Source of the DNA: Takashimella koratensis
Taxonomy: Eukaryota; Basidiomycota; Tremellomycetes; Trichosporonales; Tetragoniomycetaceae
DNA: 64,000 bases
Direction of reading: 5' to 3'
NCBI GenBank assembly: GCA_003116875.1
Contig: BCKT01000001.1
Span: 387,763-451,762, forward strand
Of this stretch, positions 23,803 to 33,758 are shown in pieces (positions within the stretch are counted from its first letter, which is position 1; each line of letters opens with the position of its first letter). The translations under genes and the position numbers were made by a program. A model generated the notes under the pieces. The model had not been told where the DNA came from, made no database searches, and was given only the letters and a program-made list of their open reading frames with translations.

Positions 23803-25705
23803 CTACCTGTCCATGACGCGAGTAGAGCGAATCGACATTGTCCTCTTGATCGACGGCTCAGGCTTACTGGCCTTGGGATCGGTCATCTCGACGCTTTCGC
23901 CAGTTGCCACCGTAGCGCCTTCGCCACCCGCCGGTTCCTCCTTCTTCGACTCGGGCAAGTTTGCATCCTACTGTCAGCGCTTTCCCATCTCTACTCACCT
24001 TTGCAGCTAGGCAGAAGAGGAAACACAACCCGATGAGCGGTGTGAAGACGATAAACGTCGCTCGAAGACCAAGGTAGTAGGCATACACGACATTGTCCTG
24101 TTGCGTTGCCGAGACGCCAGGGAGGGTCCGGCTGAACCCGTCAGATTTGATGATAGCCAGCGCAGAGGACGGGAGGTCGGAAGGGAGGTTGTTGGAGAAG
24201 ACAATGTTGATTACAGCCGTGGATACGGCGAGACCGATAGCGCCACCGGAAGTACGGAAGAGGTTCTAAAGTTAGATTGGACATCACATGGGCTCACTCG
24301 TGTGCCATTGAGAACAGCTCGGTCCGCTGGGTCGGTCACCGCCATTGCCAACACAAGTGCTACGGTCAGTCAAGTATGGATCGACCACTTACTAGTCTGC
24401 GAAGTAAGACCAAATCCAATCCCTTGCAAGAGCAAGGCGCCAATGATCAACCCCAGATTCTGTTTCGGACCCCAGGCGATCTGCATCCCTTGCCCCGCTG
24501 TCCAAATAAAGTAACCGACAATAATAAACGCTCTCGTCTTTCCCCATTTCCTAATCGCAAAGCCAATGACCATCATAACGACCACTTGGCTAACCACGAG
24601 CGGGAGAATAAGAACACCCGAGATGATTGCCCCGTGGCCTAGGACGTTTTGGAAGTAGAGTGCCGCCACGTAGAGGTTTGTGTAGAGTACGAAGCCGACG
24701 AAGAGCATGGTGACCATGACGAGTGAGACGGTGAGGTTTTTGAATAACCTTAGGGGCATGATAGGGAAGGTCGCAAAATGTTCAGCGACGACAAAGGCGA
24801 AAGTGACGAGTCCACCAACGATGAAGAGTGCGATGGAGACGGAGCCCGACCAAGGGAAGGAAGTACCACCTGCGCTGATGGAGACGAGGAGCATGACGAT
24901 CCCTGCCAGGCCGAGGAAACTGCCAACCCAGTCGATCTGGCCAAGCTTGGTCCTTGCTGATCCAGGTGTCGCTTTCAGAGGAAGGTACAGCTGAATCGCG
25001 ACCATAGCTGCTGCGGTGACGGGGCAGGTGATCCAGAACGCCCAACGCCAGCTGATGTTCTCAGATAGCGCGCCGCCAATCTCGGGCGCGATGCCGAGGC
25101 CCAAACCAATAGGAATTCCGAGAAAGGACAGGAAAAGGCCTCGTTCGCGCAAAGAGACGACATCAGAGACGACAATGTTGGCCATGGAGCTGAGAGCACC
25201 GCCCCCGAGACCAGCGACTGAAGAGTTAGCGAGAGGGTTAGAGTAGACCTACTCGCACGGCAGGTGTAAAGCCATACGCCGTTCTGAGCAAACCCAGAGA
25301 GCAAGTTCCCGATAAAAAAGAGTGCGAGAGAGACTTGGAGGACGCTCTTTCGGCCGTAGATATCGCTCAGCCTAGCTGCGATGATTTGCGGTACTGAATT
25401 GGCCACGAGGTAAGATGTGCCGACCTGCGCAAGTTAGCGAGAAGAAGATCGCGTGGCGGGGAGAGACTTGCCCAAGTAGTTGATGATCCCACACCCAGTT
25501 CGGCAGCGATCACGGGTGTAGCAGTGGAGACGCAGCTCGAGTCGAAAGTGATGATGAATGCGATGAGGGCGACAGCAGAGAGGACGATCTGGATAGTGAA
25601 TGGAGGTTAGAACGGAAGGTTGGTCATGGCGTGAGTGCCACTTACGACGAGTTGGAGCCGAGGGAGGACCACGGCCTGATCGTGCAGTCGAGCGGGGTTA
25701 GACAT
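23803..25705 (-). CDS. MFS transporter, DHA2 (14-TM drug:H+ antiporter) type
   Basis: Seven exons encode 555 residues: 25705-25646, 25588-25472, 25424-25253, 25217-24393, 24359-24298, 24265-23999 and 23967-23803. Hydrophobic segments number about 14. Motifs seen are SSTTWVGTSYLVANSVPQI, the loop 2-3 motif ARLSDIYGRK, CRAIAGLGGGALSS and GIPIGLGLGIAPEIGG, each typical of DHA2 exporters. The intron at 25425-25471 begins GC (GCAAGT), and using it gives the conserved TTWVGTSY. The last intron is only 31 nt. The C-terminal tail is polar and acidic. Drug, siderophore or metabolite export is possible; the substrate is unknown. The gene is convergent with DAHP synthase, only 127 bp between stops. Confidence 0.88.
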
Positions 25706-26302
25706 GTTGCCAAGGTCGGTATAGGAGCGGGGGGAAGGGCAAGAGAGGGTGGTAAGGGCGAGGGTTAGTTATACCATGTTTGGGTTGGACGAGGGCCAAA
25801 GGTGTAGAGGCCAAAGTTGAGAGGTCGCCGAGGTCGCCCGTGGGTTCAATAGCCGAGGCATTACTTCCCAGCGGCCACTGATTGCTAAGAGCACTACCCG
25901 AGGGTCATCGGGCTTGGTTTCCGAAGCAGGGTTCATATGCACCGCTTGGCATTTCCCTCACGATCGCACGTGCATGCATTGCTTTGACAGGATGACAGCT
26001 CATAGGGGCAGGTAAAGGGGATTCGGAAATGTCCCCGAGGGCAGGGGGTGTCCTCCCGTGCTCTCCTTGCTTCTTTGGGCAAAGGGATGGAAAAGTCTTC
26101 CGTCCCATGGACTGTGAGTCGTGAGATTTGCGGTCTGCTTCCTCCCATCTCGTCAAGACTGTCGAGGCAACAGAGACTGAGCAGAATCTTGTGGATTTTG
26201 GGGGACACTTTTTCTCAGCCGCTGTTACGCTGGACCCCCTTCTCATATAAACGTTCACACCCATCCCTCCACCCCTCTATCCACCCCATCACCATTCCCA
26301 CG
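25706..26302. other. Divergent promoter between the MFS transporter and the UPF0014 gene
   Basis: This is a 597-bp bidirectional promoter. A TATA-like box precedes the right-hand gene. No frame here is supported as coding. Confidence 0.5.
26246..26251 (+). promoter_or_regulatory. TATA-like box upstream of the UPF0014 gene
   Basis: TATAAA lies 52 bp before the ATG at 26303, in a G+C-rich setting where such a hexamer is uncommon. A short leader would follow. Confidence 0.35.
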
Positions 26303-27414
26303 ATGATATCCCCGCACCAGCCTACGTTATCATGGGCCAACGTCCTCATTGGTCTCCTCTTTGTCGTCTTCGACTCGCTCCTCTCCCTCGTCCTAGGTCT
26401 GGGAATCGGAGCGTCCCTCATGGTCGCTTCGATCCGGTGTATACTCCAGCTCTGGGTGATGAGTCTGGTCCTTGATAACGTCTTTGCGAGCGAGAACATT
26501 TGGGCGTCTTTTGGAATTGCCAGTGAGTCATGATATGACCAACTTGCACTACTGACCATCCAGTCTTGCTCAACTTTCTCGGGGCAATCGAGACAGTGTT
26601 CAACAAGTCCAAGCGACGCTTCACCAATATGGTGAGTTGACTCGTGCTCCTCGCTGACCAAAGTTCCCATGCATCTTGCTGTCCATGCTGAGCGGGACAA
26701 TCCCAATCTCCATCGTCGGTATGGAGTTTGCCATGCGCCAACGTCCCTTCTGGCAGCCAGACCAATACAGTGAGCACCCCGGTTCAACCCCACTGACCAG
26801 CCTAGTCCCTATCCTGGGTATGCTCCTGGGCAACGCCATTTCCGCTATTGGGGTGGGTATGAACACTGTCCAGAAAGAGTTTGCAGAGAACCGCGACAAG
26901 GTTGAGACTTACCTTGCAATGGGTGCGAGTCGGTTTGAAGCGTGCCGTCCCATCGGTGTCGAGGCGCTCAAACTCGCCCTCTTGCCGACGGTCAATCAGT
27001 TGAGCGTGATTGGACTCATCTCCATCCCGGGGATGATGACGGGTGCGATCGTTGGCGGGTCATCGGTTGAACAAGCTGCCAGGCTTCAAAGTAGGTCGTG
27101 AGATGAATTGAGCTGACGATAGTGATTATCATGTTTAGTGAGTATGTGCATAGGATAAGCTAACTAGAATAGTGATCTCGGCATCGTCTGCGCTCTGCGT
27201 GCTGATCGCACTCTTCTTCTCTCTCTCCATCCTCGTGGACAACCGACACCGGATTCGCCCGGACCGGCTGGACTCGCGCAAGCCGACCGTGTACCGGTGG
27301 AGGGACGAGCTGTTCTCCAAGCTGTGGCGCGGGGTGCTCCGTCTCCGATGCTGGGGCAGGAAAGACAAGGCTAGTAACGACGAGGATAGGCGTGGGCTCC
27401 TTGCGGAGGAGTAG
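26303..27414 (+). CDS. UPF0014 family membrane protein (FetB / plant ALS3-STAR2-like ABC permease component)
   Basis: Six exons encode 311 residues: 26303-26522, 26564-26631, 26664-26769, 26806-27090, 27123-27137 and 27173-27414. Exon 5 is a 15-nt microexon encoding part of MIIMFMIS. About seven membrane segments are present. Family blocks seen are SLMVASIRCILQLWVMSLVL, GMEFAMRQRP, LGMLLGNAISAIGVGMN, LAMGASRFEAC and IGLISIPGMMTGAIVGGSS. In bacteria FetB is the permease half of an iron exporter. In plants ALS3/STAR2 pairs with an ATPase for aluminium tolerance. No ATPase partner is encoded nearby. The role in this fungus is unknown; metal or metabolite transport is inferred. Confidence 0.85.
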
Positions 27415-27575
27415 GTAGAGAGTAAACAATAGAGGGTGAAACGAGAATAGTTTTTATACGCCGCTTATACGCTTAAGGCCGCCCCAAAGCTACGTAACCA
27501 AGCGATGCATCTTGTTTGCTCTTTTCACTTTCACATCCCATCGACACTGCTCAACACCCACTCCCGGTCAGATCC

Positions 27576-29583
27576 ATGCCAGACCACGTCCCATCCTCAC
27601 CCACGCCTACTGAACCACCCGCATCGACGAACCCATCCTCCACCCAGTCCAACCGGGACAACAGTCCCATCCCCAACCCCACCCCAGACCCGACAACCCT
27701 TGACCCCGCCGCGCCGCCCGCCCGGTCGCGGGACATGGCGAGTGCGCGTGTCCTCTTGCGTCAACTCGAAGATCTCCAAGAGTCCCTCAACTCGCGTCTC
27801 GAGCAGCTGAGCCGTGCCATCGCGAGGTTGCGATACCAGGCTTCTGAGCTGGAGAGGACTGTCGCCGACGGCGGGAGTGTAAGAATGCCCACCAATGATG
27901 AGAGTTCAACAACTGTGAGTAGACTATCCCTCTTGAAAATCAATCAACTGACTCAGCCCGTGAGACAGGCCGATCCTCCCGTGATCCAACCCGACGCTCC
28001 CACAGGCGAGCTCTCGCGACCCATCACCGCCGAGGAAATCGCGATCCTGCTCGACCGCGCCTCTCTCCCCCCATCCATCTCTTTGCCTCAACGCCTCGGT
28101 CTCGGCGCACAGGCCCGTCGCCGACTCGCCGCTGCGACTGCTGCTGGAGCCGCCGACGACATCAGCGACGGGGACATCACCGCTGGCCTTTCCCCGTCGG
28201 CGGAACGAGCGGCGATCCGGCGCGAACGAACCGCCGGTGGCCTTCGCTCGAGGATGCTCTCGTACGTCGCGCCCAGAACCGACGACCCTCCACCCCGACC
28301 TAGCGAGTTCCGCCTCCCCGCTGGATTCGACGAACTTTCGTCTACCCTCCGCGCGCGCAGCGTCAGCGTCGAGACAGAAGTCCCCGGTGACGCGGGAGAC
28401 TACTCAAGCATCCCCATGGCGCGCGCGGACTCGCCACCGACGGCCGAGAATTGCGCGTCGATGGCCGAGATTGCAGCGAGGTTTATACCCATCTATCATG
28501 TGCAAGTGGGTGCGGCATCGCAGAGGATGAGAAGGATGCCGACGAATCTCCGTGAGGCAGGCGAGGTGGTCCCTGTTGTCGTGAGGTCAGAGCGGGCGGT
28601 AGAGGTAGAGGTGGAAGATGATGGCGATGGTGACGGGTCAGCTGGTTCGACGACACCGGGTTTGCCAACTCGCGCCCCGACACCGCTGCTTCGAGTGTCG
28701 GACGCATTGTCACCTCTGACGGTTCAGCCGCCAGCTGATGTCCATCGAACCGGTGCAACTCGAGAGAGAGACTACCACTTGACCATGAGCGAGTTCGAGT
28801 CGAGAGACATCCATACCCAGGCGGAACACCTTCGTTCCTTGGCACAGCAGCTGGTTCGTGAAGGTCGAGAACTCGACCGTCGTCTTCGTCGTCAAGCAGC
28901 AATCTCCACGGACCCGCCTCCTGACTCGTCTGTCAATATCGGTCCGTTCCCACCACAAGAGAGGAGGTACGCGCCGACCGACATTGCCGCTGATATTCGG
29001 CGCGAGCTCGCTGCTCGTCGAGCCGCTGATGAAGCGCTCATCGCTGCCGCCAGGTCCCGGTCTCACCATCACGTCAATCTCGAATCCGCGAACACTGACG
29101 ACGCCGAAGGCGCCGAGGCTGCCGCTTGGGCGGTGGTCGAGGTTGGCCCGCCTATCCAACACAGGCAGCTCGCCCAGACCCAGCCGTTGATCAGGCGAAG
29201 TGAGATCGTTCGCGCAATGGAGAGATTGAGGGAACGGCCTCATGACGCTTTATTTGTCGCCGATGACACTGACTATACGGTCTGTGAGTAGGCGTAAAGG
29301 TGTGAGGGTCTCGCTGATTCAGATAGTGCCGACGCGCGCGCCGTGGGCTCGTGAGAGGACGGAGGAGAGGGCGGAAAGTGGCGCAACGTCGAGGTCGGCG
29401 AGGGTGGAGGCGGCAGCAGCAGCGGCCGCGGCTCAAGCTGCGAGAGATGAGGCAGCGGCCGCGACAGTGGAGACATCGACGACAGAGAGGAAAGACGCTA
29501 CCGAGGCCGAGTACGACCATACCTTTCCCCTCCGCACAACTCCGCTCCGACTTCGCCCATACCGCAGTATTCTCGACTTGTAG
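27576..29583 (+). CDS. Hypothetical protein with N-terminal coiled coil
   Basis: Exons 27576-27914, 27957-29283 and 29327-29583 encode 640 residues. I do not recognise the family. Residues 1-50 are Pro/Ser/Thr-rich. Residues 55-100 form a likely coiled coil (VLLRQLEDLQESLNSRLEQL). Two further Arg/Ala-rich helical stretches lie near 420-450 and 480-505. The C-terminal exon is very Ala/Glu/Arg-rich and ends RPYRSILDL. The first intron is 42 nt with no in-frame stop, so unspliced RNA would add 14 residues. The second intron is needed to reach the third exon. Composition suggests a scaffold-like disordered protein. Confidence 0.65.
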
Positions 29584-29914
29584 CGGGCTCACGCAAGACG
29601 CAGGCAAGACAAGAGCACGAAGCCAGGAGAACAAAATTGTACCATTTGAATGATGGAGTACCAGGTAACGACGATACGATCCGGTTTCCTATAGCCAGCA
29701 CGGTCTCAACAAAACACTCATGAACAATCCAGCGACCCCGGTCTCAGACTCCAGCAGATACCTCCATACGAATTCCCATACCCTGTATCATTTTCTACTT
29801 TTATCGAGTGTGTATAAACCCCCCAAAAGCTATGGTATCCCACGTAACACGAGATATGCCACTGTTTCATGTTCCTGCGCTTTGACCAACTGTCCCGGGG
29901 TTCCGGCGACAGAC

Positions 29915-30568
29915 CTAGTCCTCGGCCTGGATGATGCTGTACGCCGGAGCGTCGAGCTTCTCGTCACCCTTGAGGAAAGGGAGGCCGACGACGAAGAGGT
30001 ACTCGAGAGTCTCGCCGCCGCTCTTCTTGATCAGCTGGCCAGCGGCCCCAGCCGATCCGCCCGTCGCAATGAGGTCGCTAAAAGGAGTCAGCTGTGGTTC
30101 ATGGCTAAAGCTCTCAACACCCCCTCTGCAAGCAACCTACTCCACGACGATACACTTCTGGCCTGGGGTGATAGCGTCCGATTGCATCTCAAACTCATCA
30201 AACCCATACTCCTTCTCATACTTGACGACCTGAACCTGTCCTGGCAACTTGCCACCTTTGCGAACGGGGACAAACGCGGCTCCGAGTCTCTGTGCGAGCG
30301 TAGGCCCGAAAAGGAACCCACGGGCGTCGAGACCAACAACGACGTCAATCTTGGTGTTTGGGTGCGTGGTGAAGATGTGGTGCAGGAAGTGAGTGATGAG
30401 AGTCTCAAAAGCGACCGGGTTGCGAAGGATAGGGAAGATGTCGAGGAACGTGATTCCCTAGTGAGTGTTAGCGGGGTTGAGAAGGGGGAAGAACATTGAG
30501 GGGCGCACCTTTTTGGGAAAGTCCGAGTGGACACCGAGGAGACCGCGGATGTACTCGACGTCAGACAT
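29915..30568 (-). CDS. APT1: Adenine phosphoribosyltransferase
   Basis: Exons 30568-30509, 30457-30141 and 30077-29915 encode 179 residues, the usual length for APRT. The PRPP-binding loop CIVVDDLIATGGSAGAAG is assembled across the second junction. Other family blocks are GITFLDIFPILRNP, VVVGLDARGFLFGPTLA and FVPVRKGGKLPG. The enzyme converts adenine and PRPP to AMP in cytosolic purine salvage. The protein ends LDAPAYSIIQAED, typical of fungal members. It is divergent from the small membrane-protein gene at 30818. Confidence 0.95.
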
Positions 30569-30817
30569 GTTGGTGGTCGTTGGAGATGGGGCAGTGGATG
30601 TGGGTGAAAGAGAAAAGATAGCAAACGTGGATCCTAGATGGCCAAGGGTTGAAAAATCTCCTCGCTTATCAACGACAGTCGTGTGTAATCGAATTCCTAA
30701 TGAGAAAGGAGGGGAGATTACTAATTCTAATCTCGGTATCGATCTCGTTTTGTTTCAGGTGGTTTGAAACAATTTCACTCGATTTTCTTCTCCAACCTCA
30801 TCGTCACCAACTTCGAC

Positions 30818-31609
30818 ATGAGTCTGGCCCGTACGAGTCTCACTCGCTCGTTCCGACCCGTTCAAACGCGCCTCGTCTCGCTACACACTTCCCTCCGTCC
30901 CTTCTCCTCCGCTCCGAACCCTGCCTCAAACCTCACAACCCCTCCTCCCACCTCTCCTCGGGCGCGTGCCTACCTCCCCCGCCTGACCGCCTTATCCCAA
31001 CGTACAGGTGTACCCCTCCCTTCCCTGGTCCTCTCCTTTCTCGTCTTACACGAACTCACCGCTTTTCTTCCTCTTATACTCCTCTTCTTCCTCTTCCAAG
31101 CCGCCGGCGCGGGTGCCGGATTCGTCGGCTGGATCGCCTCCGCCACAGCGGAACCGTCAACTGATATCTCCAGAGGTGGACCGAGTGGCGCAGGGGTCGG
31201 TGGGGTAGAGTGGAAAGAATGGGTCAAAAGCTGGTACGATGAAGGCGCGAAACGGGCTGAAGGGTTTGGGAGGCGGTATGGCCTTTGGGGATTTGAGAAG
31301 GGTTCAAAGAAAGGAGAAGAGGTGGTTAGTGTGACGGAATTGGAGAAGAGTGCGAAAACGTCCAAGGCAGCGGCAGCGGTAGCTGATGCTGTCAGCGCAT
31401 ATGTTTTGGTCAAGGTGAGTTCTTTTCGCCGTCCATCGAACTCGTCCAAGGACACTGGCCCACATTGACATCTCCGTCCTCAACTTCAAACCCATCCTCA
31501 GGCTCTCTTCCCCGTTCGTATCGGTATCTCAATCGCTGCCGCCCCTGCATTTGCCCGATTCGCATTCCTCCCTGTTCAGCGACTAGCCAAGCGCCTTTTT
31601 CAATCTTAG
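30818..31609 (+). CDS. Small mitochondrial-type membrane protein (possibly FAM210/DUF1279-related)
   Basis: Exons 30818-31414 and 31502-31609 encode 234 residues; the intron is 87 nt. The first 45 residues are rich in Arg, Ser, Thr and Leu and poor in acidic residues, like a mitochondrial targeting sequence (MSLARTSLTRSFRPVQTRLV). A strongly hydrophobic stretch follows (LPSLVLSFLVLHELTAF, then FLPLILLFFLFQAAG). The second exon starts ALFPVRIGISIAAAPAFARF, a second apolar segment ending KRLFQS. The pattern is that of small inner-membrane proteins of the FAM210/DUF1279 kind, but I am not certain of the family. Confidence 0.6.
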
Positions 31610-31701
31610 CCGTGTCCTCTCCGTCTCCACTACCTCGACATCGCCTTCAAACCCGCACCTCCACTAGTGCATGCATGCATAGATGACCCTTTATGCCCAG
31701 G

Positions 31702-33521
31702 CTAGGTGGTGTTAGGGACAAGACGATACTGCCTCTCTCTCAGGTCGGCCTTGGACAGCGTCTGCGATTCCACCACATTTTCCTCCAACTCATCAGTAGG
31801 GCGAGGCACGACCAGCACCGTCACTTCTCCTGCTCCCACCGATTCAACACGCGATAGCACGATCCGGATCTCGGGACTGAACGTGACCATATCCAAAGCG
31901 AGCTCCTGCAACGTTCAGCTCTACCCGAAATACTCAGTATCACTCACCTTGTGCGCGAGAATAGAACCCGGTTGGATCGACTCGAGGTCGGAAACGAGTG
32001 GGAGAGAATCAAATGTCGCGTCGACCATGCTCCAGATATCCTCAGACTGATCCCCTTTGACTTGCTTCCCGTTCTCGACCTCGAGCCCGTTCTCAATGTG
32101 CCCGTTGTTTTCGTCCCCGTTCTCCCTGACCTCTTCCTCCTCTTGATACGCGACCCGCCCTTGCCTCCTTTGCCCACGCCGCGTGAACGGGTGCAATTTA
32201 CTCGTCACAAAAACGTTTGTTGGCAACTTCATCTCCGAGGGGGGCACGATCCTTCTTGAACTAGCCTCGGGCGCATTCGCGAATGGTCCATGTGCTGATT
32301 CTCCCGTCTCCGCTTCCACAATAGTCAATCCCTCGCCACCGTTGCTCTCGATATATGTTGTTTTGGTACCTCTGATCGATGCCATCTCACGAAGAAACCC
32401 TTTCTTCTTGTTCCGGTTCTCCATATTCCGAGGAACCGGTATCTCAGACGTGGTGAACGTGGTCGTTGTGATCGGTGCCGTGAGCTTGGATTCTCCGCCG
32501 TTGACTTTTCCATTCCCATTGATGTGTGTAGTATCGTCTGGTTCGGTCCCATTGCGCGCGAGAGTTGCGTTATCTGCCTCGCTGACTTGTTTCGACCCTG
32601 CTGCGAGCTTGCGCATTTGCCTGGCTCGGCGGCGCCGCGCATTCCGGTCCTGCGTCGCCGTCTTGCCTTGGCCTGGAGGCACGAGGTTGGTCGGCGTTCT
32701 GATATCTGTCAGCAGAGATCAAATGGGAGGTTAGTCAGGTGTCGACTTGCGATGGATTCAAGAGGACCGGGAATGAGGGCGGCTCAGCATTCGTCGCTAC
32801 AATGGGATCTGAATGTGCGCCTGAATCCGAGTCGGAGCTGGAATCTGAGGCGAGGCTGGAGGAGTCGGAACTAGAGTCGGAATCAGAACTGGAGACAGAG
32901 TCGGAATCCGAGTCGGTATCGCTGTCGCTGTCGGACGAGCTAGGCGCGATAGTTTGTGTCGGTTCTGCTGCTCTTGCTGCCGGTAGTTTTGGTGTTGGGG
33001 CTGCTGGTGTCGCAGCTGAGGGTGTGGCCATAGGTAGTGACACGGCAACCGGTTCAGAGGCTCGAGAGTGACCGTTGACCAACTTTGCCCGTTTGACAGA
33101 CTTTGGTTCGGTCGAAGAGGCCTTGCGTTTAACTTTCCCTGCCTTCTCTACCTTCCCTGTCACAGCAGCAGCCGCTGTACTACTCTCCGGTCGTAGTCGA
33201 ACTCTGCTCTCGTCAGCGGCCCCAGATAACCCTCAGCTACTACGAAGGATCAACGACTCACGTCACCACATCCTGGCTCTGAATCACGTCCAGCTCGCTA
33301 CCTGGCAATAACTCGAACCCGTCGATTTCCAAGACCAGCGCCTTTGCCGAAGTGGAGGTTGAGGTCGAGCCAGGGTTGAGCACGGCAGAGACGGAAGAGA
33401 GGGACCGAACGATATGAGAGCGCAAGTGGGCGACAGAAGAGATACTGTCCGGTAGAGGGAGGAGGTATTTGGATGAAGCGAAGGGAGGGAGGAGCTCCAA
33501 TTTGACCCGGCGCATGGTCAT
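31702..33521 (-). CDS. Coilin-like protein (Cajal body marker family)
   Basis: Exons 33521-33262, 33203-32751, 32698-31948 and 31905-31702 encode 555 residues. The N-terminus (RRVKLELLPPF, then LVLEIDGFELLP and SQDVVTVRL) follows the ubiquitin-like coilin N-domain pattern. A Ser/Asp block lies at about 165-210. It is followed by a basic patch (RNARRRRARQMRKL), as in coilin nuclear and nucleolar signals. The C-terminus has FDSLPLVSDLESIQPGSILA and AHKELALDMVTFSPEIR, matching the Tudor-like coilin C-domain. The second intron is GC-AG. Coilin organises Cajal bodies and snRNP maturation. It is absent from budding and fission yeast models, so a fungal copy is notable. The call rests on motif order at both ends. 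Confidence 0.65.
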
Positions 33522-33758
33522 GGTGATGAGTTGATGAAAAGAGGAAGAGGTTGGAGGTTGTTGAAACATGAAAAGTTCAAAAGTGGCACTCGGAATAGAG
33601 TTTGTGATGTGCACAGGAGCCAATCTGGGTGGCATATTGACCAATGCAGTTATCTACAGGACAAGAGAATAGAGTCTAAGCGATTATAGATCGAATCAAG
33701 GACACTACAGCCTGCAGTATTCCCAGCAACGCCAACCATTCAATCAAGAACCTAGAGC

